Below, in pieces: positions 25,267-33,863 of a DNA stretch of 64,000 nt (positions are counted from its first letter, which is position 1; each line of letters starts with the position of its first letter). Source of the stretch: PLA3 sp964592235. GTDB lineage: Bacteria > Planctomycetota > Phycisphaerae > UBA1845 > UTPLA1. The notes beneath the pieces were generated by a model that made no database searches, was not told the DNA's origin, and saw nothing but the letters and a program-made list of their open reading frames with translations. The stretch spans positions 74,570 through 138,569 of the forward strand of contig CAZQCF010000007.1 of assembly GCA_964592235.1 (NCBI GenBank), given 5' to 3'. The translations under genes were made by a program, and so were the position numbers.

Positions 25267-26901
25267 CTACGCCAGATTCATCGTCATCAGGAACTCGGCG
25301 TTGCTCTTGACCTTCTTCAAGCGCGTCGTGAGCAGCTCCATCGCCTCGACGGGGTTCATGTCCACCAGCACGCGGCGGAGTTTGTACACCAGCTCCAATT
25401 CCTTCGGGTCCAGCAGCAACTCCTCTTTGCGTGTGCCCGAGCCGGCGATGTCGATCGCGGGCCAGATGCGCTTGTCCACGAGCCGCCGGTCGAGGTGCAG
25501 TTCGCTATTACCGGTGCCCTTGAACTCCTCGAAGATCACTTCGTCCATCTTCGAGCCGGTGTCGACCAAGGCCGTTCCGATGATTGTCAGGCTGCCACCC
25601 TCCTCAATCGCGCGAGCCGCGCCGAAGAATCGCTTGGGCTTTTGCAGGGCATTCGCATCGACACCACCGGTCAGAATCTTGCCCGAATGCGGCACCTCGG
25701 TGTTGTACGCCCGTGCCAAGCGCGTGATCGAGTCGAGCAGAATCACCACGTCGCGCCCGTACTCCACCAGTCGCCGCGCCTTTTCGATCACCATTTCGGC
25801 GACCTGCACGTGGCGGCTGGCCGGCTCATCAAACGTGCTCGACACGACCTCGGCCTTGGTGTGCCGCTGCATTTCGGTCACTTCCTCGGGCCGTTCATCG
25901 ACCAGCAGAATAATGACATAGGCGTCGGGGTGATTCGTCGTGATGGCGTTGGCCATCTTCTGCATCAAGACGGTCTTGCCGGTGCGCGGCGGCGCGACGA
26001 TCAGCATGCGCTGGCCGAAGCCGATCGGCGTGACGATGTCGATGACGCGCATGTTGATCTCATCGTTGCTCGTCTCCAGCACGATCCGCCGAATCGGGTG
26101 ATGCGGCGTCAGGTCTTCAAAGACCGCCTTTTCGGTGACCTTGTCCGGCTCCTCGAAACAGATCGCCTCAACCCGCAGTAGGGCGAAGTATTTCTCGCTC
26201 TCCTTGGGCGGGCGAATCTGCCCGGCGACGATGTGCCCGCTTCGCAAGCCGAACCGGCGTATCTGCGACGGGCTGATGTAAATGTCGTCCGGGCAGGGAA
26301 CGTAGTTGTATTCCGGGCTGCGCAGGAAGCCGAACCCGTCAGGCAGAATTTCCAGCACGCCCTCGCCATACATCAGGCCGTTCTTGTTAATCCGTTCCTT
26401 GAGAATCTTGAAGATCAGCTCTTGCTTCTTCATCAGGGCGTAGTCGGTGATGCCCTCCTGTTTCGCCAGATCGTGCAGATCGTTGACCGACATCTTCTGC
26501 AACTCGGTGATGTGCAGGTCGCCCCGCTTCACCTTTTCGTAGCGCTCGTGCGTTTCGCGGTCGAGGCCCGGCCCGCCCGGCGCCGCGCCCTCGCCGGCTG
26601 GCGCCACCGCACCTTCGCGCGGCGCGCCGACTTCGCCGGCCAGTCCCGCCGAGAAACCGGAGCCTTCCGTTTCCGTTCGGGCGGGAGATTCGGTGCGTGC
26701 CGGCGCGTCATTTTGCGCAACCGGTGCGACATCCAGTTCGTCATCCTCCGGCTCGAAGCTTTCCACCACCACGCCGGCGGGCTTTTCATTCCGCACCGGC
26801 TCGCGCCGCATGGGTTGCCGCGGATGCTTGGCGGACGGGCCGTCGCCGGGGCGGCGCGGCTTGCGAGGGGGATGAGCGCGATTGTGACCAGGTCGTGGCA
26901 T
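25267..26901 (-). CDS. rho: Transcription termination factor Rho
   Basis: 544 residues; ATG 26901 has GGGAGG upstream. A disordered N-terminal extension of about 120 residues is rich in Pro, Arg, Ala and Glu; it is followed by the Rho N domain (ELQKMSVNDLHDLAKQEGI), the RNA-binding cold-shock-like domain (GEGVLEILPDGFGFLR) and the ATPase core (APPRTGKTVLMQKM, VIILLVDERPEEV, LLDSITRLARAYN). It is a homohexameric RNA helicase that ends transcription. Extended N-termini of this kind are common in high-GC bacteria. Confidence 0.97.
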   Translation of the reverse strand: MPRPGHNRAHPPRKPRRPGDGPSAKHPRQPMRREPVRNEKPAGVVVESFEPEDDELDVAPVAQNDAPARTESPARTETEGSGFSAGLAGEVGAPREGAVAPAGEGAAPGGPGLDRETHERYEKVKRGDLHITELQKMSVNDLHDLAKQEGITDYALMKKQELIFKILKERINKNGLMYGEGVLEILPDGFGFLRSPEYNYVPCPDDIYISPSQIRRFGLRSGHIVAGQIRPPKESEKYFALLRVEAICFEEPDKVTEKAVFEDLTPHHPIRRIVLETSNDEINMRVIDIVTPIGFGQRMLIVAPPRTGKTVLMQKMANAITTNHPDAYVIILLVDERPEEVTEMQRHTKAEVVSSTFDEPASRHVQVAEMVIEKARRLVEYGRDVVILLDSITRLARAYNTEVPHSGKILTGGVDANALQKPKRFFGAARAIEEGGSLTIIGTALVDTGSKMDEVIFEEFKGTGNSELHLDRRLVDKRIWPAIDIAGSGTRKEELLLDPKELELVYKLRRVLVDMNPVEAMELLTTRLKKVKSNAEFLMTMNLA

Positions 26902-27080
26902 GTGAACTACCTCCCAGGGAGAGATGAAATGCTCAAAGCAGGTTCGTCGGAGTGGTAAAGAGGGTTGTCTTTTATCGTGATCGTGCGGGCCGCCGCAGAA
27001 GCAGGCCCGACGCAGGTTTCAGAAAGGCGCGCCGCGCGGGTCGCACCGGGGTTCCAATCTTGCGGGGGAAGAGTCGTCGA

Positions 27081-27713
27081 TCAGGAGCGTTCGCCGAAAT
27101 CCGCGAGGACCGCGGCGAAGACCCGTTCCACCTGCTGGCGCAGGTCCGTCAGGGTGGAATTGTTATGTACCGTATGATCGGCTCTCGCCCGCTTCATGTC
27201 CAGAGGGTACTGGGAATTTTCTCGTCGCTTCAGTTCCCCCGGCTTCCAGTGGCGGGCCTTCTCGGACCTTCCTTTCCTTAATTCTTCCGTCGTATCAACA
27301 AAAACCACTGTATCGCACATCTGATCCAACCCCGTCTCGAACAACAGGGGACTGTCCACAACAACCATGCGCACCGTGGGGTTTGCCTCGGCATCGGCCA
27401 TCAGCACCGAACGCCGCGCCGCGATACGTGGATGCAGCAGCGCCTGAAGCCGGAGCCGCTGCGATTCGTCGCCGAAGATCAACTCCGAAACCTTCCGCCG
27501 GTCGACGCCGCCTTCCGGCGAGCGAATCGAATCGCCCCACCAGCCGATCAGCGTCTGTTGAACTTCGGGGGTTGCAAGCTCCAGCGTGTTCAACGCGTCG
27601 GACGAAATCACGGCCGCGCCCAGATCCGCGAGGATCGACGCCACCGTGCTCTTGCCGGAGCCGATGCCGCCCGAGAGACCCACCACGGGCTTGCTGCGAC
27701 CATCCTTCGCCAC
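27081..27713 (-). CDS. coaE: Dephospho-CoA kinase
   Basis: 210 residues with Walker A LSGGIGSGKSTV at the N-terminus and the CoA-binding lid region (SEKARHWKPGELKRREN). It makes coenzyme A from dephospho-CoA and ATP in the last step of CoA synthesis. The start is GTG at 27713 with a weak ribosome site. The gene lies 179 bases upstream of rho on the same strand and may be co-transcribed with it, as happens in other planctomycetes. Confidence 0.93.
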   Translation of the reverse strand: MAKDGRSKPVVGLSGGIGSGKSTVASILADLGAAVISSDALNTLELATPEVQQTLIGWWGDSIRSPEGGVDRRKVSELIFGDESQRLRLQALLHPRIAARRSVLMADAEANPTVRMVVVDSPLLFETGLDQMCDTVVFVDTTEELRKGRSEKARHWKPGELKRRENSQYPLDMKRARADHTVHNNSTLTDLRQQVERVFAAVLADFGERS

Positions 27714-28011
27714 GCATCACCCGTCAACCAGACGTAACTCGCTCGCCAGAGGCTCCGCATCCGCCGCAAGTCTCCGGCCGAGTCGATACGAACCGGGGAC
27801 AACGCATTGCCCGCGCGGATTCACGATCGTGCCGAAGGAATAAGAGTTGGGTCCGCCCGGCGAATCCTTCCGCCCAGTACGAGTTGAACGTCATCCCTCC
27901 GCTAAAGCATAGCCGACGGGGTTTCGCGTTTCAACAGGGTCTTGTGCAAACGAAATCGGTCAATTCCGCAGCCTTCGGAGACCAACCGTCTCCCGGCGAA
28001 CTCAACGAGGA
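27714..28011. other. Gene-free gap upstream of coaE
   Basis: I see no supported gene in these 298 bases. A minus-strand frame reads SFGTIVNPRGQCVVPGSYRL..ELRLVDG and stops before coaE, but it has no convincing start. Confidence 0.4.
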
Positions 28012-29553
28012 TCACCCCAGCCCGACCTGCCGGTTGAAGTCCTCAATGGCCCGATCCCAGCCTGCGGCTTCTTCAAACGTCTGCGTCCAGAAATCGGGAT
28101 CCCACAATCGGCGCAGCTCGTCCACGCCGCGCTGCTGCTGCTCGACCCAGGTGAAGTACTTGAAGTTGTGCAGCGCTTTGCGGTCGGGGTAGCCCAGCTC
28201 GCGCAGATGTTCGATGCCGATGCCTTCGAGGTACCGCGCGAAGTGCCGGCCGGCGAGCGATTCGGTGTAAGCCCCGTGAGCGGCGCGCTGCTCCTCGATG
28301 CGCGAGGCGTACAACTCCATCGAATCGGTCAGCGGGATGAACAGTACATCGCGCCCGTCCATTTCGTAATACTTCGCCGACTTGATCGCCGCGACGAGGT
28401 TGCACATGCTCGAGATGCCGATGTCCGGCAGGCGATCGACCACGTCGCGCGACACGCCGGCGGACTCCAGCACCTTCCGCCCCGCGTCCTCGTTGAACAA
28501 CCGCATCAGCGCCAGGCATTGCTCGTCGTCGATGGCCGCGACGAGGTCGGTGTTTCGCACGTTGTGAATCCAGGGGATGTGCTTGTCGCCGATGCCTTCG
28601 ATTCGATGGTCGCCAAAGCCGCAGGCCAGCAGCGTGGGGCATTGCAGGGCTTCGACGGCGACGACGCGCACATGCGGCGCGATCGTGCGAAGGTAATCGC
28701 CCGCTGCAATCGTGCCGGCGCTGCCGGTCGCGGAAATGTACGCGGCGAGGCGAAGGCTCGAGGCTTGAGGCCGGAGGCTTGAGGGAGCCGACGCTCCTGC
28801 ACTTGTTTTGGCATTTTGGCGTTCTTGCGTTTCGGCGTTTAGCCCCGTGCCTAGTTGCTCAAACACTTCGTGGATCATTGAACCGGTAACATGATAGTGC
28901 CACGCCGCGTTGCCGAACTCCTCGAACTGATTGAAGATCACGCAGTCGGGCCGCGTGCGGCGGATTTCCCAGCACTTGTCGTAAATCTCCTTGACGTTGC
29001 TCTCGCAGCCCGGTGTCGCAATCACCTCGGCCCCGATCGACCGCAGCCACTCGAACCGCTCGCGCGACATGCCCTCGGGCAGAATCGCCACGGCCGTGCA
29101 GCCCAGCAGCGCGCAGTCGTACGCCCCACCGCGGCAGTAGTTTCCCGTGCTGGGCCAGACGGCCTTCTGGGTCGTCGGGTCGAACTGCCCGGTGACCAGT
29201 CGCGGCACGAGGCAGCCGAAGGCCGCGCCGACCTTGTGCGCCCCGGTGGGAAAGTGCTTCCCGACGAGGCCGACGACGCGCGCGGGCACACCGGTGAGGG
29301 CCGGGGGGAACTCGATCCAGTTGCCGTTGTTGAAGCCGCCGCCGCGGGCGACGGGTTCGTTCTTCCACGTGATGCGAAAGAGATTGGCGGGGTCGACGTC
29401 CCACAGGCCGACGTGCTTGAGGCGGTCCTTGATGCGCTGCGGAACGAGCGACGAATCTTTCTGCTGCGCGAACGTAGGGATGATGATGTTCCGCTCGCGG
29501 CAGAGGGCGATGGCGTTGTTGAGGGAGGACTCGAATGAAACCTGGGTGGTCAC
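28012..29553 (-). CDS. Fold-II PLP-dependent enzyme (cysteine synthase/threonine synthase superfamily)
   Basis: 513 residues from GTG 29553, which has CGGAGCG ten bases upstream. The PLP lysine is in GAHKVGAAFGCL, and STGNYCRGGAYDCALLG carries the phosphate- and substrate-binding motif of the superfamily. The C-terminal half (EEFGNAAWHYHVTGSMIHEVFEQL, VRVVAVEALQCPTLL) matches a long family seen in planctomycetes. Between FEQLGTGLNAET and AAYISATGS an in-frame low-complexity insert derives from dispersed repeats. The enzyme probably acts on an amino acid such as serine, cysteine or threonine; I cannot choose. Confidence 0.75.
   Translation of the reverse strand: MTTQVSFESSLNNAIALCRERNIIIPTFAQQKDSSLVPQRIKDRLKHVGLWDVDPANLFRITWKNEPVARGGGFNNGNWIEFPPALTGVPARVVGLVGKHFPTGAHKVGAAFGCLVPRLVTGQFDPTTQKAVWPSTGNYCRGGAYDCALLGCTAVAILPEGMSRERFEWLRSIGAEVIATPGCESNVKEIYDKCWEIRRTRPDCVIFNQFEEFGNAAWHYHVTGSMIHEVFEQLGTGLNAETQERQNAKTSAGASAPSSLRPQASSLRLAAYISATGSAGTIAAGDYLRTIAPHVRVVAVEALQCPTLLACGFGDHRIEGIGDKHIPWIHNVRNTDLVAAIDDEQCLALMRLFNEDAGRKVLESAGVSRDVVDRLPDIGISSMCNLVAAIKSAKYYEMDGRDVLFIPLTDSMELYASRIEEQRAAHGAYTESLAGRHFARYLEGIGIEHLRELGYPDRKALHNFKYFTWVEQQQRGVDELRRLWDPDFWTQTFEEAAGWDRAIEDFNRQVGLG
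28754..28842. repeat. Dispersed repeats inside the PLP-enzyme gene
   Basis: Plus-strand tandem motifs GAGGCTTGAGGCCGGAGGC and the AT-rich TTTTGGCATTTTGGCGTTC sit in the coding frame and encode ETQERQNAKTSAG.., SSLRPQASSLRL on the minus strand. Fold-II enzymes have no counterpart to this segment. Confidence 0.65.
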
Positions 29554-29631
29554 GATGACGCTCCGATTAAATGCTCTACGCAATGCCCAGTCTATCCGCA
29601 TTGTCGGCAAGTCCCAACGCAGGCATCCCGG

Positions 29632-29637
29632 TATAAT
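29632..29637 (+). promoter_or_regulatory. -10 box for threonine synthase
   Basis: TATAAT, about 40 bases before the GTG start at 29677 in the divergent gap between the PLP-enzyme gene and thrC. The -35 hexamer is weak. Confidence 0.55.
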
Positions 29638-29676
29638 CCGGCCGGCTGTGCCGAACTGCCTGTTCGAGGATCGCGC

Positions 29677-31053
29677 GTGAGTTTTGAGACCCAATTGCAA
29701 TGCGTTGTTTGTGGGAACCTGTCTTCGCCCCGGGCCGGCTGGACCTGCCCCACCTGCGGACCCGACGAGGGCATTCTTGACGTGCAATACGATCTGCCGC
29801 GCGTGCGGCAGACGCTGACCCGCGCGGCGCTGGCGGCTCGGCCCCTGTCGCACTGGCGATATGCCGAATTGCTGCCGATTGATCTGCCGCCCCCGGCGGG
29901 GATCGAGCACATCGGCTGGACGCCGTTGATCGAGGCGCCGCGCCTGGCCGCCGCGCTGGGCATCGGGCGATTGCGATTGAAGGACGACGGCCGCAGCGCG
30001 TCGGCCTCGTTCAAGGACCGCGCCAGCAGCATCGGCGTGGCCCATGCGATTCAAACGATGCGTGCCACTGCTTCAAGCAATGCAGCACAGAGCAGCCCCT
30101 CACCGGGTGCCACTGCTTCAAGCAGTGGCACAAGCGGCGGTTGCGCCACCGTGGCAAGCGGCACGTCGGTCATTCAGATCGCCTGCGCCTCAACCGGCAA
30201 TGCTGCCAGCAGTCTGGCACACTGCGCCGCCGCGGCGGGGCTGGCCTGCAACATCTTCGTGCCGCCTACCGTGCCCGAAGGCAAGCTCGCGCAGCTGCTC
30301 GCCTACGGCGCCCGTGTGTTCAAAGTGCTCGGCAGCTATGCCAAGGCGTACGACCTCTGCACGGCGGCCTGCGCGCGGTTCGGCTGGTACAACCGCAACT
30401 GCGCCGTGAATCCGTACCTTGTCGAGGGCAAGAAGACCGGCGGGCTGGAAGTCGCCGAGCAGTGCGCCGACGACCCGCCGGAGTGGGTGGCCGTGAGCAT
30501 CGGCGACGGCTGCACGATCGCGGGAATATACAAAGGTCTTCGTCAGATGCGCGAGACAGGCATTGTCGGGTGGAACGCGCGGATGCTCGGCGTGCAGGCG
30601 GCGGGCGTCGCGCCGATCACGGACTTGTGGCAGCGGCTCGTCGCCGGTGAATCGCTGGAAAGGCTGACCATCCGCGATCTGCATTCGCGCGACACAACCT
30701 ACGCCGACAGCATCAACTGCCCCGTGCCGCGAAACTGGCGCAAGGCCCTGGCCGCCCTGCGCGACAGCCGCGGCGCGTGCGTCGCCGTCGCCGACGAACA
30801 AATCATGGAGGCCGTGCGTACCACCGGGAAGTTGTCGGGCGTCTTCGCCGAGCCGGCGGCGGCGGCAGCGGTCGCGGGCATCGCCCAGGCCCGGCGCGAC
30901 GGCATTCTCACCGAACGCTCGAACGTCGTCGCTATGATCACCGGCAACGGGCTAAAGGACACGGCCGGCGCGCTGCGGGCGGTGGGCAAGCCGCATGAGA
31001 TCAAGCCGGATGTCGGCGAAGTGGAGCGATTCATACGCCAGGAGCAAGTGTAG
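29677..31053 (+). CDS. thrC: Threonine synthase
   Basis: 458 residues from GTG 29677. A small N-terminal zinc-ribbon-like domain (CVVCGNLSSPRAGWTCPTCG) precedes the PLP-binding region with lysine in SASFKDRASS. Then ACASTGNAASSLA and VSIGDGCTIAGIYKGL follow. It converts O-phosphohomoserine to threonine. Between AIQTMRA and VIQIACASTG there is an in-frame insert of about 40 residues (TASSNAAQSSPSPG..) encoded by two GTGCCACTGCTT hairpins. Otherwise the length and order of motifs are normal. Confidence 0.85.
   Translation: MSFETQLQCVVCGNLSSPRAGWTCPTCGPDEGILDVQYDLPRVRQTLTRAALAARPLSHWRYAELLPIDLPPPAGIEHIGWTPLIEAPRLAAALGIGRLRLKDDGRSASASFKDRASSIGVAHAIQTMRATASSNAAQSSPSPGATASSSGTSGGCATVASGTSVIQIACASTGNAASSLAHCAAAAGLACNIFVPPTVPEGKLAQLLAYGARVFKVLGSYAKAYDLCTAACARFGWYNRNCAVNPYLVEGKKTGGLEVAEQCADDPPEWVAVSIGDGCTIAGIYKGLRQMRETGIVGWNARMLGVQAAGVAPITDLWQRLVAGESLERLTIRDLHSRDTTYADSINCPVPRNWRKALAALRDSRGACVAVADEQIMEAVRTTGKLSGVFAEPAAAAAVAGIAQARRDGILTERSNVVAMITGNGLKDTAGALRAVGKPHEIKPDVGEVERFIRQEQV
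30062..30088 (+). repeat. GTGCCACTGCTT hairpin, diverged, in thrC
   Basis: GTGCCACTGCTTCAAGCAAT with a right arm differing at two or three bases, lying in the coding frame of threonine synthase. Confidence 0.8.
30107..30131 (+). repeat. GTGCCACTGCTT hairpin, perfect, in thrC
   Basis: GTGCCACTGCTTC joined to AAGCAGTGGCAC, identical in arms to the intergenic copy at 19268. Together with 30062-30088 it makes the 40-residue insert of ThrC. Confidence 0.9.
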
Positions 31054-31158
31054 AATGAAGAATTGAGAATGCAGAAACGGCTTCAAGACTGCTCTCCCCG
31101 GAAGGATTGGGTGGTGCCAGCTTTCTCCATTCTCAATTCTACATTCCGCATTCTCAAA
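31053..31158. repeat. AATTGAGAATG-type repeat pair between thrC and ssnA
   Basis: GAATGAAGAATTGAGAATG at 31053-31071 and its inverted form ATTCTCAATTC/CATTCTCAA at 31127-31158 face each other. The same motif recurs inside the FG-GAP protein gene near 63480-63515. Confidence 0.7.
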
Positions 31159-31160
31159 CC

Positions 31161-32474
31161 ATGTCCACCATCCTGACCAACGCCACGCTCCTTGACCTCG
31201 ACCCGCCGCGGGTGCAATCCGGCGCCCTGCGCATGGAAGACGGTCTTATTACCCATCGCGGCAAGACCGTGTCCGCCGGGCGCGACGACGACGTAATCGA
31301 CCTTGGCGGCGCGGTCGTGATGCCGGGTCTCGTGAACGGGCACACGCATTTGTACTCGGCGCTGGCAGTCGGCATGCCTCCGCCGCCGAAGGCACCGCGG
31401 AACTTTCTGCAAATCCTCCAATACGTCTGGTGGCGGCTGGACCAGGCGCTGGACGCCGAGAGCATCGAGATGTCGGCTCGCATCGGCGCGCTGGAGGCGC
31501 TGCGCTGCGGCACGACGACGCTGATCGACCATCACGCCTCGCCCCGCGCGATCGACGGCTCACTGGATCGCATCGAAGCCGGGCTGCGCGCCGTCGGTCT
31601 GCGCGGCGTGCTCTGCTATGAGACGACCGACCGCCACGGCCGATCCGGGCGCGAAGCCGGCCTGGCCGAGAACGCGCGCTATCTCGCAAAATGTCGCGAT
31701 CACGGCGGCGGGCGCTTCGCCGGGCTGGTCGGCGCGCACGCCTGCTTCACGCTGGAGGATGAATCGCTGCGGGCCTTGGCCGACTTGTCGCAAGAATCTC
31801 GCTGCGGCGTGCACATTCACGTCGCCGAGGACCCCTGCGACGAACGCGCCGGCCGCCGAAAGCATCGCACGTCGCTCATCGCCCGACTCACTGCATTCGG
31901 ACTCCTTCACGAGCGATCCATCTTCGCGCACGGCACGCACCTGGACGCCGCGGCGATCAAGCGCATCCGCGCGGCGAAAGTCACGATGGCCCACAACGCC
32001 CGCTCGAACATGAACAACGCGGTCGGCTACGCGCCCGTCGCCGAGTTCGGCCCGCGCGTCATGCTCGGCACCGACGGCATCGGCGCGAACATGCTCGGCG
32101 AGGCCCGCGCCGCGTGGTTCATCGCGCGGCACAGCGGAGCGCGCCTCGCACCCAGCGACATCGTCGCCATGCTCGCTCAAAGCGCACGCCGCGCGTCGGC
32201 CTCTCTGGGCGTCACCGTGGGCAAACTGCAACCCGGCGCGGTTGCCGATGTGGTCATCACCAACTACCGCCCGTTCACACCGATCCACACGGACAACCTC
32301 GCGGGACACCTGCTGTTCGGCCTCGGTCCGCAACACGTCGAATCGGTCATGATCGGCGGCCGCTGGAAACTCCGCGCCGGCAAGGTGCTGGAGTGCGACG
32401 AAGTCGGCGCGCGCGAAGCGGCGGTGGGGATGGCAAAGCGGATGTGGAAAAGAATGGCGACGATCACGGGGTAA
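31161..32474 (+). CDS. ssnA: SsnA-type amidohydrolase
   Basis: 437 residues from ATG 31161. Metal-binding motif GLVNGHTHLYSA, the family mark PPPPKAPRNFLQILQYVWWRL, DHHASP, HIHVAED, FAHGTHLD and the catalytic-site Asp in TDGIGANML are present. This is the SsnA branch of the amidohydrolase/chlorohydrolase superfamily, linked in E. coli to ygfK, xdhD and mocA. It probably deaminates or hydrolyses an unknown purine-related substrate. It opens a cluster that continues to 44.6 kb. Confidence 0.88.
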   Translation: MSTILTNATLLDLDPPRVQSGALRMEDGLITHRGKTVSAGRDDDVIDLGGAVVMPGLVNGHTHLYSALAVGMPPPPKAPRNFLQILQYVWWRLDQALDAESIEMSARIGALEALRCGTTTLIDHHASPRAIDGSLDRIEAGLRAVGLRGVLCYETTDRHGRSGREAGLAENARYLAKCRDHGGGRFAGLVGAHACFTLEDESLRALADLSQESRCGVHIHVAEDPCDERAGRRKHRTSLIARLTAFGLLHERSIFAHGTHLDAAAIKRIRAAKVTMAHNARSNMNNAVGYAPVAEFGPRVMLGTDGIGANMLGEARAAWFIARHSGARLAPSDIVAMLAQSARRASASLGVTVGKLQPGAVADVVITNYRPFTPIHTDNLAGHLLFGLGPQHVESVMIGGRWKLRAGKVLECDEVGAREAAVGMAKRMWKRMATITG

Positions 32475-32478
32475 CCGC

Positions 32479-33114
32479 GTGCCTGCCGTCTTCGACAAGA
32501 TACGAAAAATCTTACCAGGCCCACTCGCTTATCCAATGCCGCTTCCACGACGCATCAGCGTCTGGACGCTACTTTGCGGCGCCTGCGCAGCCCCATCCAT
32601 TTTTATGGCGATCTTAATCGGCGCCGATCCGCTTGCGCTGATCATCATTTCTGTTGGATATGTCGCTGCGTATGTCTTTTTGACGGGGACGGAGTTCTGG
32701 CGATCTCTGTGGCAGCGCGATGGGGTCCGCAATGCGATCATCACTGGATTCTCCTTGCGAATTCTTGGGGCCATTCTCTTTCCAATCGGCATGGTCATCG
32801 ACATGATTCCGGGCGTCGTGATCGCTGCTCTGTTGCACGTCGATCCAATCGAGGGGCCCAAGCTTACGCCATCCGAAACACTCGCAATCGGTATCCTGCA
32901 TGGAATTGCGATCAATCTAATTCTTTGGCTTGGTATAGCCATCTTGTATCCCATCGTATTGCGAATCAGGCCGTTGAAGCCTCCGGTCGGCATCTGCACG
33001 CGCTGCGGCTACGACCTCCGCGCGAGTCCGATTCGCTGCCCCGAATGCGGCGAGCCGACGCCCGCGCATGCCGTGGCGTCGCGTCAAACCGAAACGTCTC
33101 CCGGCGCTCCCTAA
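32479..33114 (+). CDS. Membrane protein with C-terminal zinc ribbon
   Basis: 211 residues from GTG 32479, or 192 from ATG 32536 (MPLPRRISVW). Four hydrophobic helices (ILIGADPLALIIISVGYVAAYV, ILGAILFPIGMVIDMIPG, LILWLGIAILYPIVL) lead to CTRCGYDLRASPIRCPECG. The ribbon is of the same type as in 18561-19190. The stop codon region lies in a dispersed repeat, so the last few residues may have been acquired. Function unknown. Confidence 0.7.
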   Translation: MPAVFDKIRKILPGPLAYPMPLPRRISVWTLLCGACAAPSIFMAILIGADPLALIIISVGYVAAYVFLTGTEFWRSLWQRDGVRNAIITGFSLRILGAILFPIGMVIDMIPGVVIAALLHVDPIEGPKLTPSETLAIGILHGIAINLILWLGIAILYPIVLRIRPLKPPVGICTRCGYDLRASPIRCPECGEPTPAHAVASRQTETSPGAP

Positions 33115-33128
33115 CGGTCGCGGCTCGG
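33105..33128 (-). repeat. CCGAGCCGCGACCG-type repeat, copy 1
   Basis: On the minus strand it reads CCGAGCCGCGACCGTTAGGG; the same element with A for T is at 47841-47864. Both touch a gene's 3' end. Confidence 0.75.
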
Positions 33129-33140
33129 ATGGGCAGTCGC

Positions 33141-33863
33141 TCATTGCGATTCCGGCAAATCGTCCGCCGTGTCCGCATCGCGCAGCACGGCGTCGGTCGG
33201 CAATTCGACGAGCTTCACGCGATCGGAATGAGTGCGCGTCAGCGCGTTCAACCCGCCATCGCACGCCGGTGATTCGACAAATGAAATAAACTCCGCCGGG
33301 AAGACCATCGGATGTCCGCACCGGCCGCCGTGCGACGCGACGATGATCGGCGCTCGATCTGCAAGCGGGTTCGCGGCGCAACCTGGTTCCGCCGATCTCG
33401 AAGTCGCTTCGCGCGCGACGACGCCGCGCATCATCGCCGCGCGATACGCATCGACGCACGCGGCAAACGCAGCCGTCGTCAGACGGGGATAATCGCCGGG
33501 GCAGATGAGGATTCCGTCGCGCGGCGAGAATTCGCCCATTCCCGCACGAATTTGGCCCCAGGTCTCTCCCATCGCACGCAGACCGATTCGCACCGAATCG
33601 ATCATCTCCGACGAGTCGTCCTCGTTGAACGCAAGGCGCAGCTTCCCGCCGATCGGCGAAGCGCTCGCCCAGCCCAACGCCTCGGCGATCGCGCAGCGCG
33701 TCACAATCATGACACTGGAAATGGCGTCGACCGCCGCCATCGACTCCGCCAGTCGCGACAGCATCGGCCGCCCACCGATGGCGATCATCTGCTTGGCCTG
33801 CCCCATGCGACGGGACAGCCCCGCGGCGGGGACGATGGCAACGATGCGCGGTGCGTCACTCAT
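33141..33863 (-). CDS. mocA: Molybdenum cofactor cytidylyltransferase (MocA-like)
   Basis: 240 residues. The NTP-binding signature is PAAGLSRRMGQAKQMIAIGGRPML (GxxxRMG..K), followed by LICPGDYPRLT and SHGGRCGHPMVF, all of the MobA/MocA family. It adds CMP to the molybdopterin of xanthine-oxidase-type enzymes, which fits the surrounding molybdenum hydroxylase genes. It overlaps the end of the YgfK-like gene by eight bases (ATGAGTGA), so the two are one operon. The C-terminal half is longer than usual. Confidence 0.85.
   Translation of the reverse strand: MSDAPRIVAIVPAAGLSRRMGQAKQMIAIGGRPMLSRLAESMAAVDAISSVMIVTRCAIAEALGWASASPIGGKLRLAFNEDDSSEMIDSVRIGLRAMGETWGQIRAGMGEFSPRDGILICPGDYPRLTTAAFAACVDAYRAAMMRGVVAREATSRSAEPGCAANPLADRAPIIVASHGGRCGHPMVFPAEFISFVESPACDGGLNALTRTHSDRVKLVELPTDAVLRDADTADDLPESQ

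Noticed and set aside
27714..28011. Short minus-strand frame ending ELRLVDG upstream of coaE
   Set aside because: It lacks an acceptable start codon and ribosome site and cannot be distinguished from chance.
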